Position numbers and translations under genes: made by a program
Source of the DNA: Cloeon dipterum
Lineage: Eukaryota > Arthropoda > Insecta > Ephemeroptera > Baetidae
Direction of reading: 5' to 3'
Length of the DNA stretch: 64,000 nt
NCBI RefSeq assembly: GCF_949628265.1
Contig: NC_088788.1
Coordinates: forward strand, 31,730,335 to 31,794,334
Shown here: positions 11,218 through 24,300 of the stretch, piece by piece
How positions within the stretch are numbered: the first letter of the stretch is position 1
Layout: each line of letters starts with the position of its first letter
Notes under the pieces: generated by a model
Database searches by the model: none
Told to the model about the DNA's origin: nothing
Seen by the model: the letters and a program-made list of their open reading frames with translations, nothing else

Positions 11218-14200
11218 GGTTGGCTGGTAGAATTGAGGTTGCTGGAAAGGTTCCAGCCATGTTTGTCCCATGCATGCTCACTTATCTTCTTCCTCCGCGG
11301 AGTTTAATGCGATTGTGAAATTTGATAACATTCCAAGCTGCGTTTGCAGGATAAATTGTGAGCAGTTAATTGTTGATGTGTTCCTCAGCGCATTGAAGTT
11401 TTTTCTTGATTCTTACTGCCCTGAAATCTGAAGGGATTTTTTTTAGAATTTAAAACACATCCATATTATTCAATTAATTGTTTATACGTATATACGTGCC
11501 ACAAATTCAACGAATGATCTTTGGAAACTCGATGAAAAGAGATCGATACAGGGTCAAAGGTTTTTCTGTTTTTGACTTAGGAAAGCCAGTGCGAGCATGT
11601 GTTATGTGAATCCGGGTGGGCGCAGCTTCATTCTGAGGAAACCTGTTGTGTTTTATTCAATGTCAAATGGCAAAATTTGGCCCTAACTGCTAAATTTAGG
11701 AAAATATCTTAACCTGTTTAATCAGCACTTTAAATAAAATTAATTTCCGTGTTTCTAAAAAATGATTAAAATTGATATTCAACATCAATATTACGATTTG
11801 GCAAACCTCCAAGGAAACGAAAATACTCAGATTTATAAATTTTAATGATTCAATCAGTTTAAAACAATTTTTTGAGAAGCACGGTGGTCAGTGTAAAAGC
11901 GGAGAGGCGCATTTGAGTGAAATTTAATTGGCACCCGCTTGTCGGCAGGCTAATGTTGCTTCGCACGCCACATAAAACATGTTTTCAGTAGTGATTCCAG
12001 TAAATTAGCTTTGTAACTGATCCATCCAGCAGCTTCGGCGCGAGGGTGAGCATCGGGGCGGGTGGGCGCCTCCCCTTTTCTTCGCTCCCTTTATGTGGAT
12101 AACTACAGCAGGCTGCTATCTATCTCTGGCTCACGACTACATAAATATAAATTTCTCTCTCGTGCCTCCCTTTCTTTGCCAGCCAGCGCATACACACACA
12201 CACACGTATCTCGCTCCTCTTTTCGGCGGCACACACGTTCCCTGTTAAATTGAGCGAAAATGATAACTTATTCCGCGTCAAAGAGTTGCTAAAAGAATTG
12301 CTGGCTTGCGGAAAGATCGAAGCAGAGAAGGAAAAGAAAGATGGCCTCTGGCTCGGGAAATATTCACTCTTTATAAGAAAGTCAGTTGAGATTATTTTTT
12401 TAAAAAAAGATTACCTTAAGCACAAATTTCCAAATTTTTGGTGTGCTTATTCGATGGAAACCAAGTATTCTTGTCTGATACCTAAAACTCAGTAAAATCT
12501 TGTGATATGAAAGGTTTTATTTCATAATCAATGAATTCTAAAATATTTTTGCACACTTTAACAACATTAAAACACATTAAAAGGCTTTCTCTGCGCGGAT
12601 TTGAAACAATCACGAAGAGAAAAATGTTTTTAATCAATTTTCAAAACTTCCATAAATTTCTGGCATGAGTATATTTGTAATTAATTTTGTTCTCAAATAT
12701 AATGTGAATATAAATCATAATTATTACCACCTGCTCCTTAAAGTCAAGAGATGGCGGATTAGTCACACAGTCAGTGGCCACATGTCGCGCTTAAAGTTGA
12801 AAGGACACTCGTGTTTGCAACCGCAGAATGCATTCAGTACGATTTTATTCCAGTCGAGTCGCTCGTGTTTACAATAATTGGCCACTTGACGTGCGCAATC
12901 GGCGTCGAGGGGCTGTTTGTTGGCCTATACACATCCTTCCTGCGGCCTCGCCACTCTCTTTGTTTCGCGAAAACACTCTTTTCCCGGCCGACTTTGATTT
13001 CTCATTCAAAAACGATTCATAATAACTCTTCTTGCCTCCTTTGCCACGCGTAATTACATGCAGCAGGCGGCTCGCAATCTCGCTCTCTCCATCAAAAAAT
13101 GTATTTTCCATTCAATGCGTGGTGCGGAACACATGCCTCCTCTCCGCGAGCATTTTTGAACCACCCTTAAAGAGAAATTTTTCACCTGCCATGCTCTGCA
13201 ACTTTCGATCGCTCTCGGCAGCTGCTTCTACTGACAAAACAATAGCAGCCGTTTAATTTATCATCGCACTAATATATGCGCTCAGATTGAAGGTGCGCTG
13301 CGAAAGGTGTTAAATGCGTGAAAATCCATACCGTTCAGCCGGCAGCAGCTTGACTCATCATTTTGCGAGAAGAGAACACATTATTTAGGGTGGTAATAAA
13401 TGTCTGATTAAACTTAATTTCATCCTGATCATCAATCATGCGCTGTGATAATTTTTAAATATAAATCAATAAAAATTTAACTAGGTGGTTCGTTAAAATT
13501 TGTACAATCCTTTTTTTATTTTCTCTAAAAAAGTCTCATCAAGCGACAATTCCAAACTGAAAATCCGCACAAGGTTTTTATTTAGATCTGGTTAAGTTAA
13601 GGGAAGTTTCAGAGAGCCTAATTTTCAAGAGGCTAAAATTATTCAAACTTTTCCCTGTTTACTTAATACCAAATCGTATTTAAGTGATCAAAAGCAGAAT
13701 TAAAATAAATTGCAAAATACCGACTTTATTTATAACTCACGAACCACATTTTCTAAGTAAATTTTATGTTTTTCACTAAAATAGATTCATGTGTTTGATA
13801 AAATTTCCTATTCTTTGGCCGTATTAACGGCTTTTAATCTCGATAATCACGACTCTCATTCATAAAAACGGTGTTATGAAAAGCATTTTCCCTTTATTCC
13901 TCGATTGGCCGGCTTGACGACCGGCCAGAGCAGTCTGGTGACGTGCGGGCCCGATACAGCCGCATCAGCAGCCACTCTCGCCGCTCCAGGAAACCCAAAG
14001 CTTCCGAGCAAAGTTCCGTTTGACTCCTTGTTGTGTGCCGAGACCCAATATTGCCTGTGCGAGTTTGACCTCGCGCGACTTGCAGCTTATTTTAAAGAGA
14101 ATATGCCGAGACGAAACATCCTCATGCATACTACACTATTATTTATAGCGTAATTTATACAACGCGATGGTCAAAGATTCCTTTTTATTGCTCACACAGG

Positions 14201-16554
14201 ATGATTTAATAAATTTACAAGTTCCTCCTTGTGAAGATATACTAAAATAAGAAGAAATTAAAGATTCACATCAATAAGGATTTTTTTATATGATCCAAAG
14301 TATAAATATAGCATCATCTAATTAAACTAAAATCCAAAACACGGTTTCTATTTCTCGCTGTCAGTTTAAAGTATAATGTATACGCTTTTTATTGTTTTAT
14401 CAACACTACGACACAAACTTTTTAAAAATTGAACATCTTTGTGGTCGTTTATAAAGCGATTAGCTGAGCAGATTTTGGTTTCCAGCTCATCAACTGAAAT
14501 ATTTTAGTGCAGCAGATTTTTTTCTTAACAGTATAAATATTAAATTAAGTTTGAAGCCCAGCTTTGAACATTGAAATTACTTAAAGTAGGGCGTACCAGG
14601 GCAACCAGGGAATTGTTTCGGCTTTTCCAATTATTTTTAGATAAAATTTCAAGTTAAGGTATTAATGATTTTTTCTAATTTACTGTAAAGCTATATTTTA
14701 ATAAATTTTGACACTTTTATGTACCTTCCCAATTTTGTAATAATTAAAATTTGCAATTCATTGTTACAACGCTGCAAACTGTATTTTAAATTTCGATCTG
14801 TCGACATAAAGCAATTTCAACTCCCAAAAGAAAGATTGTTTGTTTGTTGAGCTAGAAACATGTCGCGTCATTTGCCATGCCGAATTTTTCAGAAGTGGAG
14901 TGCGGCGCATCAGTGACAATAATAACAGCAATCAACACAAGAGGATGATGTGTTTATTTTTATATTCTCACGCCATCACGGGCGACGATAAATAATGATG
15001 GCAGCTCCCTCGCTGTCGGTGCGCGATTGCTTGGCTGCTGGCAAAGGCAGAGAAATGATGCGCGCAACAAAGGCTGCTGCAGGGCAAGGGCGGGGTTGGT
15101 CGACCGGCCGGTCGGCCGGTCGCATTCACGCTGATCATTGCTGCTATTACGAGTGCGTTATTTATTGGTATGAACGCGAGCGAACACCGCGTGTGCAGCG
15201 GCAGCGAGGGCGGCAGCGGATTAATAGGCAGCGCGTGCCGCCGCCAAACAAAATAATATCAGAATTAATGGCTCGAGAGAATTGCATTAATTTTAATTCA
15301 GCGGCCACGTGGCGAAACTCGAAAGTTTTGCGCTGAAAAGGGCAGAGAACGAATCAATTCTGTTCTGCCGCGGGCGAAAATGGCATTGATCGCGCTCATT
15401 ATTATTTATGGTACGGCAGCCGAGCGGAGCAGCTTTTTAATGGAAAGCCGCGCCAGGTAGACCGAATTTATGCGCCTGCAGATGGGAAAGCGAATTTATG
15501 GTCGCGCTTTCAAAAGCGAAAGGCTTCGAATATTTGAAAATAAATTTTGCTTTGTCGGATAGATGTGTTTTCCTGTTAAGCACCGATTTGGGACTAGGCT
15601 TTGAAACGGGAAAATTTGAAAATATCCAAACACTGGTATCGTAAAAGCGTTTTACATACTCTTTGATACGTAATTGCTTCGGCAAATACGCCATTATAAT
15701 TTTAGAGGAGCTAAGAATAAAATTAAATTGATGCTCTCGGAAATACAAACTATTTCATCTGTCTCTGTATAAGCCCTGAAATGGCACGACACCTTAACGA
15801 ATCATTAAAACAAAATATTAAGATGGAAGTTGCTTTGAAACATTGATTTTCTTAAAAAGTAGACCATATTTTCACTCGTTTTTGAATATTTACAGTTAAA
15901 TTTCAATTATTTGAAGGGCCTAAATTGTGAATTTCGACAGAAAAGTTTAAAATTAATTAATTAAATTAATGTTCTATTCGTTTTGGTAGGATATTTTCTC
16001 CTTTTAAAAATAGCGTTTACGTTTGAACGTTATAAACTGTATATTTTCTCCAAAATCTATTTTTTGTCAGAACCTCGACTTAAAAGAAGAGATTTTAATT
16101 GCCAAAAATATTAAGTCTGATCACTAAAAAACTATGATTACCGTGTCATGAATTCAATTTAAATCATGAATAAATATTTTATCGTCTAGTTTTATTTGCT
16201 TTTATATCTTTCACAATTTTACGACCTCCTCAATGCACATTTTACTCCTGGTAGGATACTGAGGAAACTAGATGTGCGGAAGAAGAATCGGCCGAAAACC
16301 TGGCGAGAGTCTGGGCGGAAGCTAGGACGTGCGCTGTGCGTGGCTGCGTGCGTGTATTTGCGTTTATTACACTCAAAGGGCTGGCTGGCTAAACGACTAG
16401 GGAGAAACCGTAAAATGACGAAAAGGAGGAATAATTCCGCGCCGCACTCGCTGCAAATAGAATTAAGAGGAAGTAGTGCTATTTGAATTTGGGTGCGTCG
16501 CCAAATAAAGAAGCGAGTCTTTCTGCACTCGCGGCTAGAGAGCTGGCCCGAGCG

Positions 16555-16556
<2 letters not shown>

Positions 16557-16594
<38 letters not shown>

Positions 16595-16601
16595 TGTGTG
16601 A
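16557..16601. repeat. (GT)n microsatellite, interrupted once
   Basis: Two GT/TG runs separated by one extra G. The tract lies in a GC-rich patch and is flanked by a short TC run. Confidence 0.9.
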
Positions 16602-17220
16602 GTCTGTGTGCAAGGGCTCTCTCTCTCACAAGCGCATTCAGGCACCCTCCTTGCCTTTTCTCTTTTGCTCGGCACCGTTTCCGGACCACAGTACAAAGCA
16701 ACTTCCGGGACAGTCCACGGTTTGAACTAACTGCTGCTGGTGTGAGTGAGTGTATCTTTTGAATCTGACGCAGCTGATCTCTCTGCTGCGCCACGCTAGA
16801 CTCACTCCCTTTTCTCGATCGGCCCTCAGCCTTTGTTGTTCGCTGATCAAAAAATGAATAGTGGGCGCAGCATTCACTTTTCACAGCTAACAAATAAACC
16901 AAAATAATGATAATAGTGAGCTTTGATCTGTTTTAATGATCGATTTTTTTGTTTCAATTTTTAACAGATTAAATCAAAGATGATGATGATGGGGTAAATC
17001 GTTTATTTATTTATTCCATAATTGCAACATAAATCATGAAAATTCTGGTTTAAAAATGGTGACATTATAAATCCAATTTAATTTATCCACGAGACGATTG
17101 ATGTGTACATTTGAAATAAAAATAAGAGATGTGATATTTCCGCGCATCAAAATCTCCAAATTAGCTGAAGACCCAACGCTCATTTTTAAAGCGAATAAAA
17201 TATAAAAAATACCTAATTAA

Positions 17221-17431
17221 GATATCTAAAAATCTAAATTTTCTTGTTATAATTAATTGTGATTTGGTTCAATGGCAAAATTGGCTAACACGTAATTGTG
17301 TGAAATGAATAAATTTATTTTTATATACTTGTATATAGCTGTATTAAATAATCGCTCACCAGACGACACAAATTTTGCATTTAACCAAATTAAAATTAAT
17401 CATAACAAGAAAATCAAGATTTTTAGATATC
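17221..17431. mobile_element. 211-bp foldback element with ~49-65 bp inverted repeats
   Basis: The arms 17221-17269 and 17383-17431 are inverted copies: 44 of 49 positions match and both outer ends are GATATC. With one gap, the similarity continues inward to about 17285 and 17367. The centre of about 80 bp is AT-rich and unrelated. Long terminal inverted repeats around a short non-coding core are typical of a MITE or other foldback element. I found no clear target-site duplication, so it may be old, or simply a long hairpin. Confidence 0.6.
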
Positions 17432-18683
17432 CATTACTGATTAGCAATATTTAAATTAAAAGGGAGGTATTTGTGCCATCAGTAAATACGAATAAATCAT
17501 TTTCATAAATAATTTCAAAGAAATGACTCCTCATCTGAGTAGATTTATAACTTCACGTGTGCGAACATTAATGCAGCTCGCATGGAGCTTAATGATATCT
17601 GTGTAGCCAAGTATGGGCGAAAGGGATCTGCTTGCCGGCCGGGTTGTACGGGGGTGAGCTGCCTTCGCGAAAAGGGTTGCAGCGGCTACACCTATTTGGT
17701 ATTCATAGCAGTTGATGGCGGTATAATGAAGTCAAAAGACGAGATAACGACTACAATAAGGGAAGTCTCGTATGTTTAACATGGGGCGATAACGACATGA
17801 AAAACACGCAGCGCGCAACACACTCAAAATATGTATCAACCACACGTTGCATGAACGCTGCTGCCGCTGCTGCTCTGTGGACTAGCTGTGTGTGTATGTA
17901 GCGAGTACCAGATATAAATTCTCTTTGCAAATGTATTCTGAGCGGGCGAGCGAAATCGGCCACCCTCGCTTTTTGTTGCTGCCACTGCGGCTCATTATTC
18001 TTCTTGGTATTACAATGCAATTATCTTTGATTTATTTAAGACTGCCTGCTCACCATCAATAATAAATTAATAATTATATGTCAAGGGAATGCAAAAATTA
18101 AAAATAAAATCCAGAAAAATCCCTTGAAATCTTGAATTGCTTTATTTCAACACATTTTTCAGGGCTTTTTACCTCTGAATTTTTTTTACGCGATTGATCT
18201 CCACATAAACGTGGATGCTAAAAAACCACAGAAAGAATAACTCACTGCTATAAGGATTTAAAATTAGCTCTATAAATATTGGTATATTATTACTGGTGGC
18301 AAAGTAGTCTTTGATATTTAAATTTTAATTCGCAATTTGGTGTTCTCAAAATTTCTCAAGCAGAGAGTGTATTAATTGTCTGCGCCTGAAGAACGCCACG
18401 CAACCCGCTTGGTGTGCATGTTGCGCGCGTTGCATAATTCAGTCGGTGTCTAGATTGAGACTTCATGAAATTGTTCGTAAGTTTTTGCAATTATTTTTCT
18501 TCTTGCCCTATTCAATTTTGTCAAAATTTTAGCATTGCGTGTGGTGAAGACGTTTTTATTACTCAATACTCACGTGGCATGATATTTAATGAGAAAGAGT
18601 TTGATCTTTTGGAATCTGTATGCGTACAAACCGTAAGAATTATTAAAACTGCTTTAACAATTGATTATGTAGTGCAATTTAAT

Positions 18684-18689
18684 TTTATT
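18684..18689 (-). terminator. candidate poly(A) signal of the chemoreceptor gene
   Basis: Reads AATAAA on the minus strand, about 265 bases past the stop codon at 18951-18953. The sequence is AT-rich, so the motif could be there by chance. Confidence 0.3.
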
Positions 18690-18950
18690 TTGGCAGTAGA
18701 CCGAACGCAAGCAGAACTGATCCAGACAAGTTCTTTATAGCGAATATGAAAATCTATTAATCCCTCAAGATTACTACTACATAAACTTAAAAATTAAAAT
18801 ATATACTTGTAACAATTAAACCACCCATCAGTTTCTCAATTAATCGATACAAAAATTAATGTCGTAAAAAAATACTCACCACCTAAGACAGACATTCAGT
18901 TGATTAAAATTCCTCAAGATATCCGATTTATAATGCTGCAAGTTTGAAAT

Positions 18951-20585
18951 TCACACTCCGATCTGAGAGAGTACCAGCAGCACGCTAGCGACAAGGCTGA
19001 ACTCCTTTTAGCAGAAAGTAACCAGATTTTTATCTTTCAATTAACACGCCACATTTGATAATACCTTTAGCAGGGACCACAAGGAAACGATAAAAAGGTT
19101 GGAGCCTGTGATTTGCTCTTCAACTCCGCACGAGCACCTGGCCTTCAGGGTCTGCAGGGTCGACCTTAGCGGGCCCTCAGCGGTGATGAGGCCGTGGTTG
19201 GCCACTTTCACGACTCTCTCATTCAGCTCTTTGCTCTAACAATTTTGATTTAAGAAATAAAAACATTTAAATTAATACGATTTTCAAGAAATATAAAAAT
19301 CCACCTTGCTGACGATAAGTTGGCCAGCCAAAGTTTGAGTCAGCAGCTGGACAACAGCGTAAAATACTGGCATAAAGGAATAGTAGCACATGTCACATTG
19401 TTTGCCAGTGCCAGAGTACTGTTGATTTATATAAAATATTTTAAATTTTTTCGCAAAATTAAGAAGTTTTACTTACTTTGACCAATAGGTAGCAATAGTA
19501 AGTGATGCGATAGGTGTAGCAAAGGTGGTCCAGCATCAGGGTGTAGCCGCACAATGAGTTTACCTCAATAACTAAGCTGTATAATATTTTAAAACTTCCA
19601 TAGCAATTATTTAATAATTATTGTGAGACCTGACGTAAAACTGATGGTATTTGATCCAGCGCTTCATGAGCTGGGGCACCCGTTTAAAGGATCTGCCATT
19701 GGACAGCGCTACGTGTGCGATGTCTGTCAGAAACTGAGCACGTTTCGAGATTCCAACCATCATGGTCGCGATAAAGACGTTTGAGGCGGCGAATGTGCCG
19801 ATATTCAGGAGCAAGCACAGAACTGTTGACACAAGTTTTGTTTTATTATATATAATTAATTAGTAAGTTTCAAGTTGTCACCGTTCCAAAGCATAATGAA
19901 TATGTATGTTGGCATTTCCCTTGGGTCCGTGGGCCACCAAATTTCGTACCACAAGTGCATTCCGCGGTGCTTATTAATAATTATAGGATCGTGCTCGGGG
20001 CTATCATAGTCCAAATTCGGATAATGGTCCAAAAATCTGAGATGTTGCAAAATGAGAACTGCTAGCTTATTAAATAATACGATTGGTTCATACATTTGAG
20101 CCAGAGGCATAGACAGAGAGAGAAAAAGTACAATCATATTGGAGATGATGATGAATTTGCGAAAAGCCGAGCTGAATATCATTGAGTTTTGTCTCATTTT
20201 TCGCTCCTCTCTCAATATCGAAGGCAAACTAAAGCCTGAGTGCACTAAAAATTAAATTATTTAGGCAAAAAAAGGTATAAATCGTCATTGAGGTATTACA
20301 GTCAAATTTTTCGATGAACTTGAACAACTCGGTCCTGTTGGAGCTGAAAAATGTGCGCACGTTAAATATCTGTATCCCAAACGAGATGAACCGCAGTATG
20401 TGCAGAATCGAAAGAAGCGTCAGTTTCTGGACGGAAAATCCTGCGATGACGAGCAAGATGGTGAGCATGACCGCCTGCTGCGTTATAAAGGTGTCACCGA
20501 GAAAGCGCAAAAAGCTCGGATTCTTGGCGCTAGGCGCCTCGATGCCGCAGAATCGCAGCACAGATATCGCCCTTTCGAACTCCAT
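18951..20585 (-). CDS. gustatory receptor-like chemoreceptor, 7 exons
   Basis: Exons: 20585-20300, 20244-19882, 19822-19630, 19576-19477, 19418-19305, 19235-19065 and 19004-18951. All junctions keep phase, giving 427 codons including TGA (426 aa), normal for insect chemoreceptors of the 7tm_7 (Gr) family, which are multi-pass membrane receptors of sensory neurons. I chose the ATG at 20585-20583 because the open frame above it has no other ATG. Hydrophobic segments recur along the protein; the C-terminus runs GSNLFIVSLWSLLK, an intron, then FSLVASVLLVLSQIG. The spacing and the phase-0 last intron match the TM7 region of Gr proteins, but the usual TYhhhhhQF ending is degenerate (only Q remains). 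Introns are tiny (53-69 bp). The exon 2 donor (GTGACA) is weak. An Or (7tm_6) identity is less likely because the end lacks the Or-type pattern. The ligand cannot be inferred. Confidence 0.82.
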
Positions 20586-21338
20586 CACGAGCCAGTTGAG
20601 ACTTAAGACTGACGTGCCCTTCACGCCCTAATTTTCCTTAGGGGACAATCGCACCTGTCCGTGTTTGCTTTGTGATGGCAACACGCTTAACTCCTTATTT
20701 AAGGGAAACGCGACGAGAAAGGTGCCTGTGAAGTTTCCTTACGCAACCTGCTGTGCAAACATGCCGTGCACGTTGCCTACATAATTACGCCATAATGTTG
20801 GGCTTTCTATGACGCAATGTTTGGTCACACAGCACATTTCATAGAGGGGAGTTTTTTTTTAAAAAAACCCCTGAACTGAATTATATGGTTTCCTTCAGCA
20901 TTTTTTTTTGCTCTTTTTATCCCTGTCCGAGGACCGGGAAGGGCGCGCACTGCACTAGCACGAATGCTGAAACCCGGGTCCCAATAACACCGCGAACGGA
21001 TAACATGGGCGCACCAGGCCGCACAGGGACCCAGCCCACTGAAGGGCCACTTGCCTCAATTTAGATGTTGCTTTTACAAAACCGGTCTTTTTTTATCAGT
21101 TTTCCGATATTTACGTTACTTTCTTTCACCTTAAATTAAATTTAAACCTGAAAACCTACCATCAATATAATTATTTGACTTAGGTTATGATTAACAACAA
21201 AGGTAAATTTGTAATTTTGTAAAAGACAAAGGTGCTACCAATTGATGGTTGTTCGTCAAATTGGAGAAGTGTTATGAAACTATCCAGGTAATTCTATTGA
21301 TTGAGGAATAAAAAACAAAATCATTCAAAATAAATGTC
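20586..21338. other. intergenic spacer between the chemoreceptor and Nup85
   Basis: About 750 bp separate the first coding exon of the chemoreceptor from the 3' end of Nup85. It should hold the chemoreceptor promoter, though I see no clear core motif. A GC-rich segment at about 20925-21060, containing CCCGGGTCCC and GGGACCCAGCCCA, stands out against AT-rich flanks; its nature is unknown. Confidence 0.5.
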
Positions 21339-21344
21339 TTTATT
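21339..21344 (-). terminator. poly(A) signal of Nup85
   Basis: Reads AATAAA on the minus strand, 28 bases past the stop codon at 21374-21372. The position fits a short 3' untranslated region. Confidence 0.55.
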
Positions 21345-21371
21345 CTTAATGAAAAAAATGCATAGATAAGT

Positions 21372-24300
21372 TTACACCTTTGCCAACTCGGCAATTTCGG
21401 CCTGACAGATGCTTTGGGCCAGCACCTCACGAATTTCCCTTTCGGAGCTCTCGAGACTTGCAACAGCGCTTTTTGCATCCTTGGTTCCATTTATATGAGC
21501 GGTTACGACTAATTCCTCAAGGACTCCGAGTATATTGGACAAATCTGTAGAATTGAACACCTTGACAGCCTCTTTTGCGGCTTGAGCAGACTTCTTCAGA
21601 AGAACCGGGATGAAGCTAATAAATTGAATAATGATTTACACATGAAGCCAGGGAAAGGGAAAATCACTCACTATGGCGGGGCCAATCCAGATGTAATCAG
21701 ATCAATGAGAATGGTGACTGCTTCTTTTTTATTACCGTCATGATACTTTGTCAAATACTCGTTGTATTTCACTACAAGTTCAAAATCAGCTCGGCTAAAA
21801 GTAATTGAATGAACGGCTCACCTAGGAAGACAAGGTGTCCGCTAGAGATGATGCTGGTGCCCAAATCGGGGAGCACGTCTGATATAGAGTATTCATCATT
21901 CACCGCCATCTCTCGAAGAACAAGTTCAGCCACGCTGGAGGCCAAACTGTGGTTGTCGCCTTTGATTGCCCACATGAGGGCACTGCCCAACCTCTTCTCC
22001 ATCAAGTACTGCCTGCTAACCACTGAACAAATCGTCCGCTCTGAAAGATATTACAAAGTCAGTTTCCAGGGCATAAAAAAGATAAGTAGTGGCAATTCAC
22101 CTGCTTTCACCAAATTTCTCTTGCCTGCTTCATAGAGCAAGATTTCTGCGTCCTTTGCCGATTTTTGCCCTCTGGATTGGAGGATAAGGTCGATGTGTCC
22201 GACACCCTGGCTTCCAGCAAAGTCCAGGTAGGAGAGGCCAGTTCTCCAAACGCAATCATTTGCAGCTAGAAGAGTGCCAAACTGGATGATCAGGTCAGTT
22301 CGCAAATTTTCTGCAATTCTAGATGTAAATGGATTAGAACACCTGATGTATGGGCACATAATTGCGAATTACTTGTTATCTTGGCCCACAACATTTGAGA
22401 GGAGACCAGCATGGTAGAGCAGGTCGGTCATGTGCAAGGAGGCCCAGCCAGACTCGGCAAATTCCTGGAGGCTTTCAATTACCTGAAATTGACTTGATTT
22501 TATAATACTTCATTTCTAAGTTCTATGATTTAAATAAAAATAATTAAATATAACAAATAGCGAGAACAGGCGATAACTAGCAAATATCTCCAAAAGACTA
22601 CTGTCACAATTGTTTATAAACATATCAATTTACATTAAGTGAGGCACATTTAGGATATCTCAAATTTAAAAAAATTAGTTCCCTCCAATATGTTTAAATA
22701 TTTCACTCAAAATTTGGAGACCTTCGAAAAGGGTCACCATGGGAAAGTTGTTAAGCATAATTAGTAGAATATATTGGGCATCATTTTCTGGAATTGGAAT
22801 TGTATTTATTTGCATTCATCTTCGATACAACGTTGTTATATCATCTATTGCTGTCCGACATTTGCAATTATGTCAAAAACAAATACATTCATTGATTTAC
22901 CACTACAGAAACAAATTAAGATACTGTCGCCCGACTAAAATGATATTTCCATAGAGTTTCAACTTGAAACTCCTGTAAAATTGGCAATTTCTCTAATTTC
23001 AAACTGAAATTTTCAGGTTTGATAAAAGTCTACGTGGGCAACACCACCAAATTTAATTAAAATCTAAAGATCCTCTGGGGTTCCATCTAGTTAAGTTTAA
23101 GCTAGTTAATTTTTCAATTTTACCTGTTCGCGCAGGAATTCATGGAAAATGCCTAGACCGATTAATAATGACGTTACAAAAGAAATTTTATAACTTTTTT
23201 CACAATAATGTTCCATAATTTTAATATTTTCTGCTATAATATCAAACAGAAATTCAGCCCAATGTAAAATAATTTTAGGATTTGGCGTTTTCCAATTCAC
23301 ATGCAAAAATTGTCAATAAAATAGCTCTACGGGCTGGGAGGCACCCGGCGCCTACTCGCCACTTGCTGGTTTTCGCACCTTTCCAGCGGCTTTATGGACA
23401 AATGTCTGGCGTTTCAATCTAAGACCTCGATGCGAGAAGGCATAAAGATGACCACAAGGGCCCAAGCTCTTCTGCGACCACTCGGGCCCCATGCTAAGCT
23501 ATCCACTCTGCAGTGTTACAGGGACCTGGTGAGCTCATAGCCCACGGGAAGTGCTGAGCAGAAGTTAAAAAAAATCACAAACCTGGTACAAGTCCGATTC
23601 GAAGAGAGCCAGCAGAATTTTATCCACGGCCTTCATTTGCGAGTCCATCCCGAAGCGCTCCATGCTCTTGCGGGCAATTTCCCCAAGGCGAAAGGATTCC
23701 ACTGTTGGCTTCCAGTAGCTGACGTAGGTGACAAGAAACTTGTACCACGTCTCGCTGTTCTCGTAAACCAGCTTCTCGGCTTTGTTATCGCCCGCGAGCA
23801 GCTCTGCGAGCTCAAGACAGTGCTGGTTGGTGCTGAAGACGCCGCTGATCAGCTGGTTCCTCACTTCTTTGAGCCACGCTTCCCACTGGACAGAAAAATT
23901 TATCGCCACTGACGCGCCTCCCGACGACTGCAGCTCAGGTTTCGAGTGAAGCAGTTGGCGCAGCGTGCGGATGGCCGGCGTTTCTTTCTTCGAGTGCAGA
24001 CCCAGCAGCCGCCTCGCCTCCTTGCACTGCGCAGTCATGATCAGGCCGGTCACAGCTGGCCAGAAGTCCGGATTGCACTCGACTGGACTTTTGTCGTCCC
24101 TGCTTTTGATCACGGAGTCGGCCAAGTCGCTGCTTTCGTTGAAGTAGTACTGGATCCATTCTTGCAACTTTGGCACCATGTGAGAGTCTGCAGAAGGAAC
24201 ATGTCTTAGACCTTTATCTATTACATGGATGTTAATAAATACTTTGACTGTGGTCTAAGTTGAGGATTTCAGCCAAGTGGAAAATCAACTCCAAACTGAA

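Larger units (their letters stand above)
3884..18683. other. gene-poor region with GC-rich blocks and simple repeats
   Basis: No coding exon could be supported in this 14.8-kb stretch. GC-rich blocks interrupt AT-rich DNA at about 4950-5250, 6540-7570, 10500-11300, 12880-13250, 13900-14110, 14990-15430 and 16220-16800. Because the exon at 3440-3883 has a splice acceptor, at least one upstream exon and promoter of that gene should lie in this direction, most likely at one of these blocks. The rest may be intronic or intergenic regulatory DNA. Open frames here are short, have no family resemblance and often consist of translated repeats. Confidence 0.5.

Noticed and set aside
12250..12495. 81-codon plus-strand frame with a charged N-terminal part
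   Set aside because: Starts at a non-ATG codon, has no splice signals or family resemblance, and the second half is AT-rich noise.
18465..18740. 91-codon plus-strand frame convergent with the chemoreceptor
   Set aside because: ATG-led and hydrophobic, but AT-rich with no known family, and overlaps the likely 3' end of the chemoreceptor transcript.
20300..20624. Longer chemoreceptor start at 20624
   Set aside because: The codon there is GTG, preceded by an in-frame stop; the first ATG in frame is at 20585.
23106..23306. 66-codon minus-strand frame in the large Nup85 intron, ending at a donor-like CAG|GTAAAA
   Set aside because: No AG acceptor exists within its open frame, and human NUP85 joins the flanking exons directly, so it is not an exon.
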